Below, piece by piece: positions 35,249-44,160 of a DNA stretch of 64,000 bases. The stretch spans positions 434,001 to 498,000 of the forward strand of contig JBIIAO010000002.1 in NCBI GenBank assembly GCA_044239865.1, read 5' to 3'. Position 1 is the stretch's first letter, and each line of letters opens with the position of its first letter. Made by a program: the position numbers and the translations under genes. Source of the DNA: CAIZGX01 sp044239865 (GTDB lineage: Bacteria; Bacteroidota; Bacteroidia; Flavobacteriales_D; Sanyastnellaceae). Below the pieces are notes generated by a model. That model worked only from the letters and a program-made list of their open reading frames with translations, ran no database searches and was not told where the DNA came from.

Positions 35249-35276
35249 TTGTAGAACACATTTGATGTTATTTTTG
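35249..35276 (+). promoter_or_regulatory. Promoter of the MbnP/MbnH-like pair
   Basis: TTG (35249-35251), 17 bases, then TATTTTTG (35269-35276) fit the Bacteroidota consensus TTG-N17-TAnnTTTG. The ATG at 35281 follows after only four bases, so the message is predicted to be leaderless. Confidence 0.55.
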
Positions 35277-35280
35277 AAGT

Positions 35281-36030
35281 ATGAAACAACTCGCACTTCT
35301 TGTTCTTGCCGTTTGCTCGCTTGTCATATCTTCTTGTCGTAAAGACCTCGGAACAAAATGCAAATCATACACTCGTGTGACCGTAACCAACTTGGTGGGT
35401 ACTGAACAATTCCATTTAGACAGCACCTATACCAACGCTGCCGGAGAGAACTATAATGCCTATATGTTGAAGTACTATCTCTCACACATGGCGCTTGTGA
35501 ATGAAAACGGACAGCGCGTTGAATTGTATGCGCATGAACTCATTGATCAGTCAATTCCTTCTTCGTTGGAACTGGGGGACGTTGAAATTCCTGATGGACA
35601 TTACACCGCGTTAGAATTTAATTTAGGCGTCGACTCGCTTCACAACCACTCGGGGGATCAGGCGGGAGATTTAGATCCGATGTACGGAATGATTTGGACG
35701 TGGAACACCGGGTACATCTTCTTCAAACATGAAGGAAATTTCACTTCGAGCACTTCAGGGACTGAACAACCGCTCATCTATCACTACGGCACAGACCGCG
35801 CTTTAGCTCCGATTTCATTGCCGCTTAATCTTCACGTCGATCGCAATGCATCTGTGATTCAACTTCAATTCGATTTGAATAAATTGTATAGCAATCCGAA
35901 CACCATTGCGTTCACAGGAAACAACAATCATCAAAGTGCTTCCTCATCAGATATTCCATGGATCAATGCACTTCGTGCTAATTTTCTAAATGCATTTTCT
36001 GCTAACTCCTACGTCTTTTTGCAAGAATGA
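35281..36030 (+). CDS. MbnP-like copper-binding-type lipoprotein
   Basis: 249 residues with a lipoprotein signal (VCSLVISSC, Cys19). The MbnP-family pattern is present: YMLKYYLSHMALVNENG, then YTALEFNLGVDSLHNHSGD, and the hallmark DPMYGMIWTWNTGYIFFK with Trp139/Trp141. In studied MbnP proteins a Trp is oxidised to kynurenine by the partner MbnH and copper is bound nearby. The gene overlaps the di-heme protein gene by four bases (ATGA), exactly the expected pair. Copper binding here is inferred from family and context. Confidence 0.85.
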   Translation: MKQLALLVLAVCSLVISSCRKDLGTKCKSYTRVTVTNLVGTEQFHLDSTYTNAAGENYNAYMLKYYLSHMALVNENGQRVELYAHELIDQSIPSSLELGDVEIPDGHYTALEFNLGVDSLHNHSGDQAGDLDPMYGMIWTWNTGYIFFKHEGNFTSSTSGTEQPLIYHYGTDRALAPISLPLNLHVDRNASVIQLQFDLNKLYSNPNTIAFTGNNNHQSASSSDIPWINALRANFLNAFSANSYVFLQE

Positions 36031-37058
36031 AAAAGATAATCGTTGCATTCATTTTTATTGTTCCTCTTCTCTTTGTTGCTTGCGACAAAGGTGAGGAAGA
36101 AGTGCCTGCTGCAACGCCGTATACACTTGTCATTCCGGAGGGTTTGCCTCCCATGAATATTCCCACTACCAATCCATTAACAGTTGAAGGTATAGCTCTT
36201 GGAAAACGATTGTTTTACGACCCTATTTTATCGAGAGACAATACGCAAAGCTGCGCGAGCTGCCACCTTCAAGATTTTGGATTCACCGATCCGAATCAGT
36301 TCAGCACAGGCATAGATGGAATTGCAGGAACTAGAAATGCAATGCCTCTGATTAACCTGGGATGGCAAACGAAGTTCTTTTGGGACGGTGGTGCGAATGG
36401 ATTGGAAAGCCAAGTTATTGGCCCTATTACCAATCCCATTGAGATGCACGAAACCATGGAGAACGTTGTTGCCAAGTTGAATGCACATGTGGAGTATCCA
36501 GGTTTATTCAAAGCGGCTTTTGGTAATGAAGAAGTATCTTCTCAAAACATTATGCGGGCCATTGCGCAATTCGAGCGAACGCTTATTTCAGGCAATTCGA
36601 AATACGATCAGTACATGCGCGGAGAAGTATTGCTCACCGCTCAAGAATTGAATGGAAAAGCGTTGTTTGAAGACATGGAGAAGGGTGACTGTGTGCACTG
36701 TCATTCAACGGGATCTACCTTCAGCGATTTTGAATTTCGTAACACGGGGCTAGACAGCATACCTGTCGATGAAGGACGTTATCTGATTACGTTGAATCAA
36801 GGAGATCGTGGGAAATTTAAAACACCGTCACTTCGGAATGTTGAATTGACTGCTCCGTTTATGCACGATGGAAGATTTCAAACCTTGTTGGAATGTGTTC
36901 AGCATTACAACACAGGCTTCCGCTACAGCGCTAACCTTGACCCTAACTTGTCCTTCGCAGTAAAAGGAAGAATGACTCAGCAAGAAATGGAAGACCTTGT
37001 TGCCTTCATGAAAACCCTAACAGACGAGGAGTTTGTGAACAACCCTGCCTTCCATTAA
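36027..37058 (+). CDS. MbnH-like di-heme cytochrome c peroxidase family lipoprotein
   Basis: 343 residues with a lipoprotein signal (LLFVAC, Cys19). Two c-type heme sites, CASCH (76-80) and CVHCH (222-226), and a candidate distal Met in APFMHDGRF (~279) define the bacterial di-heme peroxidase/MauG/MbnH family. Linked to an MbnP-like gene, it most likely oxidises a Trp of that partner rather than acting as a plain H2O2 peroxidase. Periplasmic or membrane-anchored. Its stop codon overlaps the convergent gene's stop (37055-37058). Confidence 0.88.
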   Translation: MKKIIVAFIFIVPLLFVACDKGEEEVPAATPYTLVIPEGLPPMNIPTTNPLTVEGIALGKRLFYDPILSRDNTQSCASCHLQDFGFTDPNQFSTGIDGIAGTRNAMPLINLGWQTKFFWDGGANGLESQVIGPITNPIEMHETMENVVAKLNAHVEYPGLFKAAFGNEEVSSQNIMRAIAQFERTLISGNSKYDQYMRGEVLLTAQELNGKALFEDMEKGDCVHCHSTGSTFSDFEFRNTGLDSIPVDEGRYLITLNQGDRGKFKTPSLRNVELTAPFMHDGRFQTLLECVQHYNTGFRYSANLDPNLSFAVKGRMTQQEMEDLVAFMKTLTDEEFVNNPAFH

Positions 37059-40000
37059 AGCTTCTCCAATCGCTTCACCACCATTCCGAAATTCGTTTCA
37101 ACTTGAATCACGTAAACTCCGTTTGCTAACGAACTGAAATCAAAATCGATTTGGTTTGAACTTTTATTCGCAGGAACATTTTGAATCCTTCCAGCTAAAT
37201 CAGTTACGGTAATCTTTTCTATTTCCACCACGCGATTGAATGAAAGTGTGCTGGTATTCGATGTCGGATTCGGGAAGAATTTTGTATCCTCCAAAACGTT
37301 TTCTTCAACCGAATTAATGGTGCACACTGAAACATTGTCGATGTAAAAGTTATTCCCCCAATGTCCTCTGTTTTGAAACGCTATAAGAACTTCATCATCT
37401 ACCTGTACATATTGCTGAAGGAAAATTTCCTCCCAACGCCATTGATCGGCAGTTGGCACAAAGAAGTCTGTCGTGTTCGGCGCAGTAGCCAATTCCTGCC
37501 CACCTTTTACAAACATTTCAGTCCAAGTATCACCACAATCCGTGCTTAATAAAACAGCCAATGTATCTGTGTATTGACCACCGTATTCTGCATAAGCCAC
37601 ATCGAAATCAATTACCCACGTACCTCCGCTCCAAAAAGTAATTTGTTTCTCAACAATGAGTTCATCCCTGTTTCCAACCACATCTACCCAATAATTAGGG
37701 AAAGTAATCGAATGTGTCCCGAAACCATAAGCACTGCATGCATCACTTATCGAAAACACATCTCCACCACCTGTGCTATGACCGAACGTCCATTCGGTCG
37801 GAATAGCACCGTTATCGAATGGCTCATAAACACACTCATTGTTTGGCAAGGTAGCTTGCACATACGCTTGTTTTGTTTTAGATCCTGTAATCCCATTGTC
37901 GGTTACTTCTAATGTTACGTCGAAGACTCCGGTTGAAGCATAGACAACGGTCGGATATTTCTCCGTACTTGTTGAAGGGGTTGCTCCCGGGAAGCTCCAG
38001 AGGTATGTAGCGTTTGCAGAAGCCACGCTGTGGTCTACGAAATGTATGGTTTCTCCCGGACAAACATATGTTCCGCGTTCACCAGCAAAATCAACCAACA
38101 AAGAAGATGTTTCAAAAAGCGGTGCTTCGTACACCCCTAGATTCCAAGTTGCTAAACGTAATTTGTTGTCTCTATAAAAAGGCACTATACGAATAGGCTC
38201 CGTTCCTGCGGGAAGTCCACTGCTGTATTCAACCCACTCATTCATACTTGCATTTCTATAAAGCACTCTGCCGTGAAGTAATGCAATATAGACCCCAGCG
38301 TTCGTTCCCAACTGTGAACACATAGACCAGATACGATCTGAACCAATAGCAGTTCCCGACCAATTCGCATAATTCGCACCACCGTCGTTCGTGTAATACA
38401 CCTTCTGCGAATTGTTCGCGTTGGTGTAACCCAACCAAAATTCTTGCGAACTGTTTCCCAACGTGAAGACCATGTTATTCTGACTCAGAGGCAATGAAAC
38501 TTGATTCCAAGTAACGCCACCATCTGTGGTTCGCCACAACTTCATGGATCCGTTTACACGCTGCTGCGCGTATAGAACGTCAGCATCTGAATAAGACTGC
38601 TCTATCCAAATGACATTGTTGGTAGTTGTAGTTCCAAAGGCATATTGCTCAGACCAAGACTGACCTCCGTTTGTACTCTTATATATTTTGTTCTCCTTTC
38701 CCAACCAGGCCACATTGTAGTAATGTGAATCGAAAAGTATACGTGAACTTTCGTTGAACCAATAGCTTTCATTCGGAAATAAACTCACATTGAATCCAGT
38801 TGGATTTCCGGTTAAGGCATCAGGAAGAACCCTTCCGCCAATATCCGAAAAACTCACTTTGTTTTCATCGGAATAGTTCACATATCCTGTCGCTGCTTCT
38901 CCTCCGCCAAGCGCTAAGAAATTTCCAGAGCCGTAGGCTTCGTAGTATCCCATGTTCCCATTGTGGTAGCGACCGCCCACCATAATGTCTTCATTCCATC
39001 CTTGATCATACCCCCAGAGATTTACAGCCATGATGCCGTAGTTCTTCGCATCGAAGGTTTGCATAAAATCAGTCGAAACATTTATACCTCCGTCGTTGCT
39101 ACACCAAATGGTTTCTGTCGTTGGACTGTCTTTGTATATTCTGAATTCTTGCTGATCTACGTGGTAGTTTGGCAATCCGCCAATGTATCCAGCAACCCCG
39201 TCAAACGTAGCTCCTGCGTCTTCCGTTAACCACACATTTAATCCGCCGATTAAAACTTTGTCTGGGTTAATCTGCGACGCAACCAAAGTTGTGTTGTAGT
39301 GTATTTGTGTGTACGTGCCGTTGTCAGCTGCGAAATTCATAAGGTTCGGATGTGTGTCTACATTGTATGGTGTTCCAATTACACCGTGATTGTTTACCCA
39401 CGACTCACCACCGTCGTAACTCACATAAAGGCCTATCCACCCGTTCAATTCAACATTGCTATTGTAGGTTCCGTAACCTGTGAGTGCTACATAAATTCTG
39501 TTCGGATCAGCTTCGGTCACGGCCATGTGTCCGCCTAGCAATTCAACTCCTGTAAAGCCGGCGTTCTCTGCAAACCAGCCATTGTCGTACAAGGTGAAAT
39601 TTATTCCCGTGTCGGTACTTTTATAAAACTTCGCAATTCCAACCGAAGGTTCGAAATGAACAGTGTACACAACCGAATAATCATTCGGTTTGAAAGAAAC
39701 GGTCATGCATTCATTCGGAAGAATTTCAGTCCACGTATCGCCTGTATCTTCTGATCTGTACAATCCCAAATTCGTCGCGGCAAAAACTATATTGGGTTGA
39801 AGGGGATGGAAAAGAAATTCCCAAACGTTAATGTTTAACGCCTCGAAGGAAGAACCTCCTGTGATGTCCCAGGTAACTCCTCCGTCAACTGATTTGTATA
39901 CCTCGTTGTTTCCGCTAAAAAGAACAATATTCAAATCGGTAGGATGACAACGAACAGCGCTCACTCCTCCAATGATCAGATCTTTCGTTGCGAATTCCCA

Positions 40001-40468
40001 AGTTCCACCAGCGTCTGTGCTTTTGTAAACTCCTCCAGATTCTGTTCCGCAGAACAGTGTGTTGTTATCAACTGGGCTTCTGTCGTGGGTATAGACATTC
40101 GCATGTTCGCTAATGGGAGTTAGGTTTCCGTCGGAAGTAAAGTGCACTTTTGGACCGCAGTAATTCCAGATTCCGCTTCCGCGATTTTCTGTTTTCGCTG
40201 CTTCTTTTCGATCCGAAAAGAAACGAGCTTGATTGGTGCTTACCCAACGCTTGTAGTATTGCGTATGGACAGTCTTCTCGAAGGTGTGCTCGCTGAAATA
40301 CGCCTCATACGCGGCTTTCACTTCCATTGGGTCAGTCGTGTCGTTGTACATCAACTTCGCCCATTCGGGCATCTTCGTATCGTTCTGAAAATTCTTTGCG
40401 AAGTGCACTTGCGAAGTCGCAATCAAATAATGTATTGCAAAAACAAACAGGAGTACGATTCTTTTCAT
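37055..40468 (-). CDS. Secreted sortilin/BNR-repeat T9SS protein with PKD domain
   Basis: 1137 residues with a signal peptide (IVLLFVFAIHYLIATSQ). Many BNR/VPS10-type repeats of the form S(T/V)DxGxTW from ~140 to 770 (YKSTDAGGTWEFATKD, YKSVDGGVTWDITGGS, YRSEDTGDTWTEILP, TTDGGVTWNQVSL) indicate a large beta-propeller. A PKD domain follows (~790-870; ATYLWSFPGATPS), then a MAM/jelly-roll-like region (~880-1050) and a T9SS sorting domain (KFFPNPTSNTSTLSF). Extracellular, probably glycan- or protein-binding; no hydrolase catalytic site identified. The start at 40468 gives the signal peptide; an upstream ATG at 40501 would overlap the yifB gene. Confidence 0.78.
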   Translation of the reverse strand: MKRIVLLFVFAIHYLIATSQVHFAKNFQNDTKMPEWAKLMYNDTTDPMEVKAAYEAYFSEHTFEKTVHTQYYKRWVSTNQARFFSDRKEAAKTENRGSGIWNYCGPKVHFTSDGNLTPISEHANVYTHDRSPVDNNTLFCGTESGGVYKSTDAGGTWEFATKDLIIGGVSAVRCHPTDLNIVLFSGNNEVYKSVDGGVTWDITGGSSFEALNINVWEFLFHPLQPNIVFAATNLGLYRSEDTGDTWTEILPNECMTVSFKPNDYSVVYTVHFEPSVGIAKFYKSTDTGINFTLYDNGWFAENAGFTGVELLGGHMAVTEADPNRIYVALTGYGTYNSNVELNGWIGLYVSYDGGESWVNNHGVIGTPYNVDTHPNLMNFAADNGTYTQIHYNTTLVASQINPDKVLIGGLNVWLTEDAGATFDGVAGYIGGLPNYHVDQQEFRIYKDSPTTETIWCSNDGGINVSTDFMQTFDAKNYGIMAVNLWGYDQGWNEDIMVGGRYHNGNMGYYEAYGSGNFLALGGGEAATGYVNYSDENKVSFSDIGGRVLPDALTGNPTGFNVSLFPNESYWFNESSRILFDSHYYNVAWLGKENKIYKSTNGGQSWSEQYAFGTTTTNNVIWIEQSYSDADVLYAQQRVNGSMKLWRTTDGGVTWNQVSLPLSQNNMVFTLGNSSQEFWLGYTNANNSQKVYYTNDGGANYANWSGTAIGSDRIWSMCSQLGTNAGVYIALLHGRVLYRNASMNEWVEYSSGLPAGTEPIRIVPFYRDNKLRLATWNLGVYEAPLFETSSLLVDFAGERGTYVCPGETIHFVDHSVASANATYLWSFPGATPSTSTEKYPTVVYASTGVFDVTLEVTDNGITGSKTKQAYVQATLPNNECVYEPFDNGAIPTEWTFGHSTGGGDVFSISDACSAYGFGTHSITFPNYWVDVVGNRDELIVEKQITFWSGGTWVIDFDVAYAEYGGQYTDTLAVLLSTDCGDTWTEMFVKGGQELATAPNTTDFFVPTADQWRWEEIFLQQYVQVDDEVLIAFQNRGHWGNNFYIDNVSVCTINSVEENVLEDTKFFPNPTSNTSTLSFNRVVEIEKITVTDLAGRIQNVPANKSSNQIDFDFSSLANGVYVIQVETNFGMVVKRLEKL

Positions 40469-40488
40469 GGAATAAAAATAGGGAAAAT

Positions 40489-42024
40489 TCACCCTCCCCA
40501 ATTCTCTCGGTCTAAACTTCGGTATTGAATCGCTTCGGAGAGGTGGGTGCTTTCAATCTTTTCCTTCCCATCTAAATCAGCAATGGTCCGAGCGACTTTT
40601 AAAATACGTTCGTAAGCGCGAGCAGATAACTGAAGCTTATTCATAGCCAACTTCAATAACTCTGAACTAGCTTCGTCTAACGCACAATGCGCCTTCAACT
40701 CCTGCGTATTCATCTGCGCATTGTAATTTGTTTTACTCTCGCTAAATCGTTCCGACTGAAGCTTCCGCGCATTCGTAACTCGCTCGCGAATACCCACACT
40801 CGGTTCACCCGAACGCTGCTCATGCAAACGCGCGAACGGAACCGGAGTTACTTCAACGTGCAAATCAATACGATCCAGCAACGGTCCACTTACCTTGCTC
40901 AAATAACGCTGCACAACGCCAGAGCCACATGTGCATTCCTTTTCCGGATGATTGAAATAGCCGCAAGGACAAGGGTTCATAGAGGCGACCAACATGAAGC
41001 TCGCCGGATACTCAACACTGAATTTGCTGCGCGAAATAGTGACGTTCCGATCTTCCAAGGGCTGACGCATCACTTCCAACACCGTGCGCTTGAATTCAGG
41101 CAATTCATCCAAGAACAAAACACCGTTGTGCGCCAAAGAAATTTCTCCCGGCTGAGGGTAAGATCCTCCGCCCACCAAAGCGACGTCAGAGATCGTATGA
41201 TGAGGGCTTCTAAACGGACGATTCACAATTAACGCGTCGTGTTTTTTCAATCTTCCCGCAACGCTGTGAATCTTAGTGGTTTCCAATGCTTCGTCTAAAG
41301 ACAAAGGCGGTAATATAGACGGAAGACGCTTCGCCAACATCGTCTTTCCCGCGCCTGGCGGACCAATGAGAATAAGGTTATGTCCGCCTGAAGCGGCAAT
41401 CTCGAACGCACGCTTAATGTTTTCTTGTCCTTTCACATCGGTAAAATCCAATGCAAAATGTTGCGTCTGCAACGACTGGAATTTCTCTTTCAAAAATGGA
41501 AATTCTTCCAACTTTCCTTCACCCTTGAAAAAATTTACAACGTCTAAAATGCACGGCGAGCCATAAATTTTCAACCCATCTACCACCGCACATTCCGGTG
41601 CATTTTCAATTGGAACTATAATCCCTTCAAAGCCATCACGCTTAGCTTGAATAGCCATGGGCAGAACTCCTTTAATCGGACGAATACTTCCGTCCAACGA
41701 AAGCTCTCCCATAATTATATATTTCGAAAGGGCTTCGTTCGGAATTTGTTCTGTTGCTGCTAATAGCCCCAGTGCAAGCGGTAAATCGTAAGCCGTTCCC
41801 TCCTTCCGAATATCGGCGGGAGCCATATTAATGGTGTAATTCCGAATCGGATTCTTCATTCCTGAATTTGTGAAAGCCGCGCGAATGCGCTGCTGCGCTT
41901 CCTTTACAGAAGTATCCGGAAGTCCAACCATGTTAACTAACGTGCCTTTGTCGGCATGAACTTCAATCGTAATCAAGTAGGCATTCACGCCGTAAACAGC
42001 GCTGCCAAATGTTTTTGCAAGCAT
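40489..42024 (-). CDS. YifB/ComM-family Mg-chelatase-like AAA+ ATPase
   Basis: 511 residues, the normal length. N-terminal Lon-protease-like fold (VHADKGTLVNMVGLPDTSVK, NYTINMAPADIRKEGTAYDL), Walker A GPPGAGKTMLAKR (~221), Walker B VLFLDELPEF, and the typical Cys cluster NPCPCGYFNHPEKECTCG. ComM in Vibrio and relatives is a branch-migration helicase in natural transformation; the family is otherwise general. The start at 42024 matches the conserved MLAKTFGSAVYG N terminus. Confidence 0.93.
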   Translation of the reverse strand: MLAKTFGSAVYGVNAYLITIEVHADKGTLVNMVGLPDTSVKEAQQRIRAAFTNSGMKNPIRNYTINMAPADIRKEGTAYDLPLALGLLAATEQIPNEALSKYIIMGELSLDGSIRPIKGVLPMAIQAKRDGFEGIIVPIENAPECAVVDGLKIYGSPCILDVVNFFKGEGKLEEFPFLKEKFQSLQTQHFALDFTDVKGQENIKRAFEIAASGGHNLILIGPPGAGKTMLAKRLPSILPPLSLDEALETTKIHSVAGRLKKHDALIVNRPFRSPHHTISDVALVGGGSYPQPGEISLAHNGVLFLDELPEFKRTVLEVMRQPLEDRNVTISRSKFSVEYPASFMLVASMNPCPCGYFNHPEKECTCGSGVVQRYLSKVSGPLLDRIDLHVEVTPVPFARLHEQRSGEPSVGIRERVTNARKLQSERFSESKTNYNAQMNTQELKAHCALDEASSELLKLAMNKLQLSARAYERILKVARTIADLDGKEKIESTHLSEAIQYRSLDRENWGG

Positions 42025-42060
42025 AATTTTTTCTTGCAAATGACATTTCAATAAAACGAA

Positions 42061-42095
42061 AAAGCAAGAAAGTCATATGCCATAACCTTCTTGCT
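42061..42095 (-). terminator. Possible terminator after the phnA-type gene
   Basis: AAGCAAGAA and TTCTTGCTT can pair around a 17-base loop, about 60 bases after the stop. The long loop makes it weak. Confidence 0.3.
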
Positions 42096-42156
42096 TCTCT
42101 TCCCGAAACCCTCTCTAAACAAGCGTTTCAGAACATTTTGTGTTGAAATAACTACC

Positions 42157-42735
42157 TTAAGACTTCTTCACAAACTTCGTTAAAATAACAATTTGTTGTC
42201 CGTCTACCTTTCCTTCAATCTGCTCCACGTTGTCGTGAACCAAACGAATGTTTCTTACTGCAACACCAACGTTTGCTTTCACCTGAGAACCTTTTACTTC
42301 CAATGTTTTAATTAACGTAACGTTATCTCCACTTTGCAAAATGGTTCCGTTCGAATCTTTGTGAAATTGAATTTCACCAGAATCCTCTTCGTCTCCTGCA
42401 GCGCGCGCCCAAGTCAATTGGTCTTCTTCCAAATACATCATATCAATCGCATCTGCAGCCCATGAATTCGACTTTAAGCGACTTAACATTCTCCAAGAAA
42501 CTACCTTCACCGCAGGAATTTCACTCCACATGCTTGTATTCAAACAAGCCCAATGATTGGCATCTAGCGAAACGCGTTTTTCCAGTTGTGCTTTGCACAC
42601 TTCACAAACTAAAATGCTTTCGTCTTCATTCCCGTCTGAATGCGGAGGAACTTCGTATACCGATAAACTTTCCTTCGATTCGCACAATTCACAACTTCCG
42701 TTGCCACGCGCATTTAACTTTTGTTCTGTTGTCAT
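42157..42735 (-). CDS. PhnA/YjdM-family zinc-ribbon protein
   Basis: 192 residues. Two CxxC pairs (C15/C18 and C44/C47) form the N-terminal zinc ribbon, and the C-terminal PhnA domain is clear (FHKDSNGTILQSGDNVTLIK, TLEVKGSQVKANVGVAVRNI, GQQIVILTKFVKKS). Despite the name, most PhnA/YjdM proteins are not shown to degrade phosphonates and their role is open. A ~75-residue middle segment is longer than in E. coli YjdM. It is 8 bases downstream of gmhA. Confidence 0.9.
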   Translation of the reverse strand: MTTEQKLNARGNGSCELCESKESLSVYEVPPHSDGNEDESILVCEVCKAQLEKRVSLDANHWACLNTSMWSEIPAVKVVSWRMLSRLKSNSWAADAIDMMYLEEDQLTWARAAGDEEDSGEIQFHKDSNGTILQSGDNVTLIKTLEVKGSQVKANVGVAVRNIRLVHDNVEQIEGKVDGQQIVILTKFVKKS

Positions 42736-42743
42736 TTCTTTAG

Positions 42744-43310
42744 TTAGTCAATATTTCTTTCAATGAAGTCTATAAAACTATGAATGACTTTAATATGAAT
42801 TTCTTGTATGCGATCTGCGTATCCCATCCAGGGTACACGCACTTCGAAATCGCACAGCGGAGCCAATTTACCACCGTCTTTTCCTGTTAGAGCAATGACC
42901 ATCATTCCTTTCGCTTTCGCTGCTTCAGCGGCCTTAATCACATTCGCAGAATTACCGCTGGTTGAAATGGCCAACAACACGTCGCCTTCGTTTCCTATGG
43001 CTTCCACCATGCGAGAAAAAACGAAATCGTATCCGTAATCATTTCCCACACACGACATGTGCGAAGGGTCTGAAATGCTCATGGCTGCAATGGCAGGACG
43101 GTTGTCGCGGTATCTTCCTGAAAGCTCTTCAGCGAAATGCATGGCATCGCACATGCTTCCACCGTTACCGCACGAGATGATTTTCTTGCCCAACTTTAAT
43201 TGAGAAGACATGCACTGTGCGCTCTTGTTTACGGAAGTTAAAAAGTCAGGCGAAGCCAACAATTGCGAAAGCAACTGATGCGCTTCTTCGAAATGTTTCT
43301 GAACGATCAT
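42744..43310 (-). CDS. gmhA: Sedoheptulose-7-phosphate isomerase
   Basis: 188 residues, the usual length. SIS-domain motifs include KKIISCGNGGSMCDAMHFAE with the active-site HFAEELSGRY, LLAISTSGNSANVIKAAEAA, and EVRVPWMGYADRIQEIHIKV. The enzyme makes D-glycero-heptose 7-phosphate for LPS core or S-layer glycan heptose. A TAAATTCG box ends 4 bases before its ATG, so it may have its own promoter at the end of the glucan operon. Confidence 0.92.
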   Translation of the reverse strand: MIVQKHFEEAHQLLSQLLASPDFLTSVNKSAQCMSSQLKLGKKIISCGNGGSMCDAMHFAEELSGRYRDNRPAIAAMSISDPSHMSCVGNDYGYDFVFSRMVEAIGNEGDVLLAISTSGNSANVIKAAEAAKAKGMMVIALTGKDGGKLAPLCDFEVRVPWMGYADRIQEIHIKVIHSFIDFIERNID

Positions 43311-43314
43311 GCTG

Positions 43315-43322
43315 CGAATTTA
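43315..43322 (-). promoter_or_regulatory. TAAATTCG box 4 bases before gmhA
   Basis: On the minus strand TAAATTCG-CAGC-ATG repeats the arrangement seen before other genes in the window and lies in the 18-base gap after the GH16-like gene. It suggests separate transcription of gmhA-phnA. Confidence 0.4.
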
Positions 43323-43328
43323 CAGCAA

Positions 43329-44159
43329 TCATTGCATAGGTATGTATTTGAAATCGCGAATAACCACTTCGTGTGTCAATCCGTTGTTCGGACCTATGGC
43401 AGAGAAGGGTAGTGTCCAAAAATTCATTCTGCAATTGGTGGTTGCACCAGGAGCAGGAATTACGATCGGTTGCGAAATTAAACTTCCGTCTTGCTTCACA
43501 CGTGGGGGGTTGTTTAAGTTGAACGACCACGAAGCAATTGGTGTTGCATTTTCATAATCGTCACCCGCATAACTGTACCACGTGATAAGCGTATCCGTCC
43601 AATTGAATAAGTGCGTCGTTACTCCTTTCAAAATATCTGGATCAATGAAATTCTCGCGCGTTCTTTCCGGATAAAAAGTTCCAAAACTAACTGGCTGCAC
43701 AGAGAACGTTGTTGGCTCTTCTGCTGTAGCATCTCCCCATTTCGAAAACTCAATATCAACCTCACTATTTCCTTCCGTTAACATGGTGTTGTTGTCCCAA
43801 GTGAATAATCCGAAAACTACGTTTTCAGAAAACGACATTGGATCTGCTTGTATGGTGAAGATGTAAGTACCGTAACCCAAGTTGTCTTGACCAACCACTT
43901 CCGAAGAATACCAAGTATCATTGTGCTTCGCAATGGTTAAGTGCAAGTATCCATTTTCGTCAACCCATACATCGTCGTACAAGCGCGAAAAATTGTTTGG
44001 TCCGGGACCAACAGGCGTATTGCTATACTTAATGTCCCACTTGCGTCCTGCGAAGTCTACAACATCGCCCTGACGGCCCAACACATCTTCCGGATTAGAC
44101 TGCTTACACGTAATCAACGTAATTGAAGCAAGCACTAAAAGCAACAAATATCTTTTCAT
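43329..44159 (-). CDS. GH16-like beta-glucanase-type lipoprotein
   Basis: 276 residues with a lipoprotein signal (VLASITLITC, Cys18). A concanavalin-like jelly-roll with an ExDxE triad in SEVDIEFSKWG (E133, D135, E137) places it in or near GH16. The triad lacks the extra residue of bacterial laminarinases (compare GEIDIMEH at 62950-63975), resembling the non-bulged forms. The substrate may differ from the other GH16. Last gene of the tight operon (1-base gap after GH3). Confidence 0.75.
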   Translation of the reverse strand: MKRYLLLLVLASITLITCKQSNPEDVLGRQGDVVDFAGRKWDIKYSNTPVGPGPNNFSRLYDDVWVDENGYLHLTIAKHNDTWYSSEVVGQDNLGYGTYIFTIQADPMSFSENVVFGLFTWDNNTMLTEGNSEVDIEFSKWGDATAEEPTTFSVQPVSFGTFYPERTRENFIDPDILKGVTTHLFNWTDTLITWYSYAGDDYENATPIASWSFNLNNPPRVKQDGSLISQPIVIPAPGATTNCRMNFWTLPFSAIGPNNGLTHEVVIRDFKYIPMQ

Positions 44160-44160
44160 C

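Noticed and set aside
42157..42735. phosphonate degradation from the PhnA name
   Set aside because: No C-P lyase or phosphonatase genes nearby; family name is historical.
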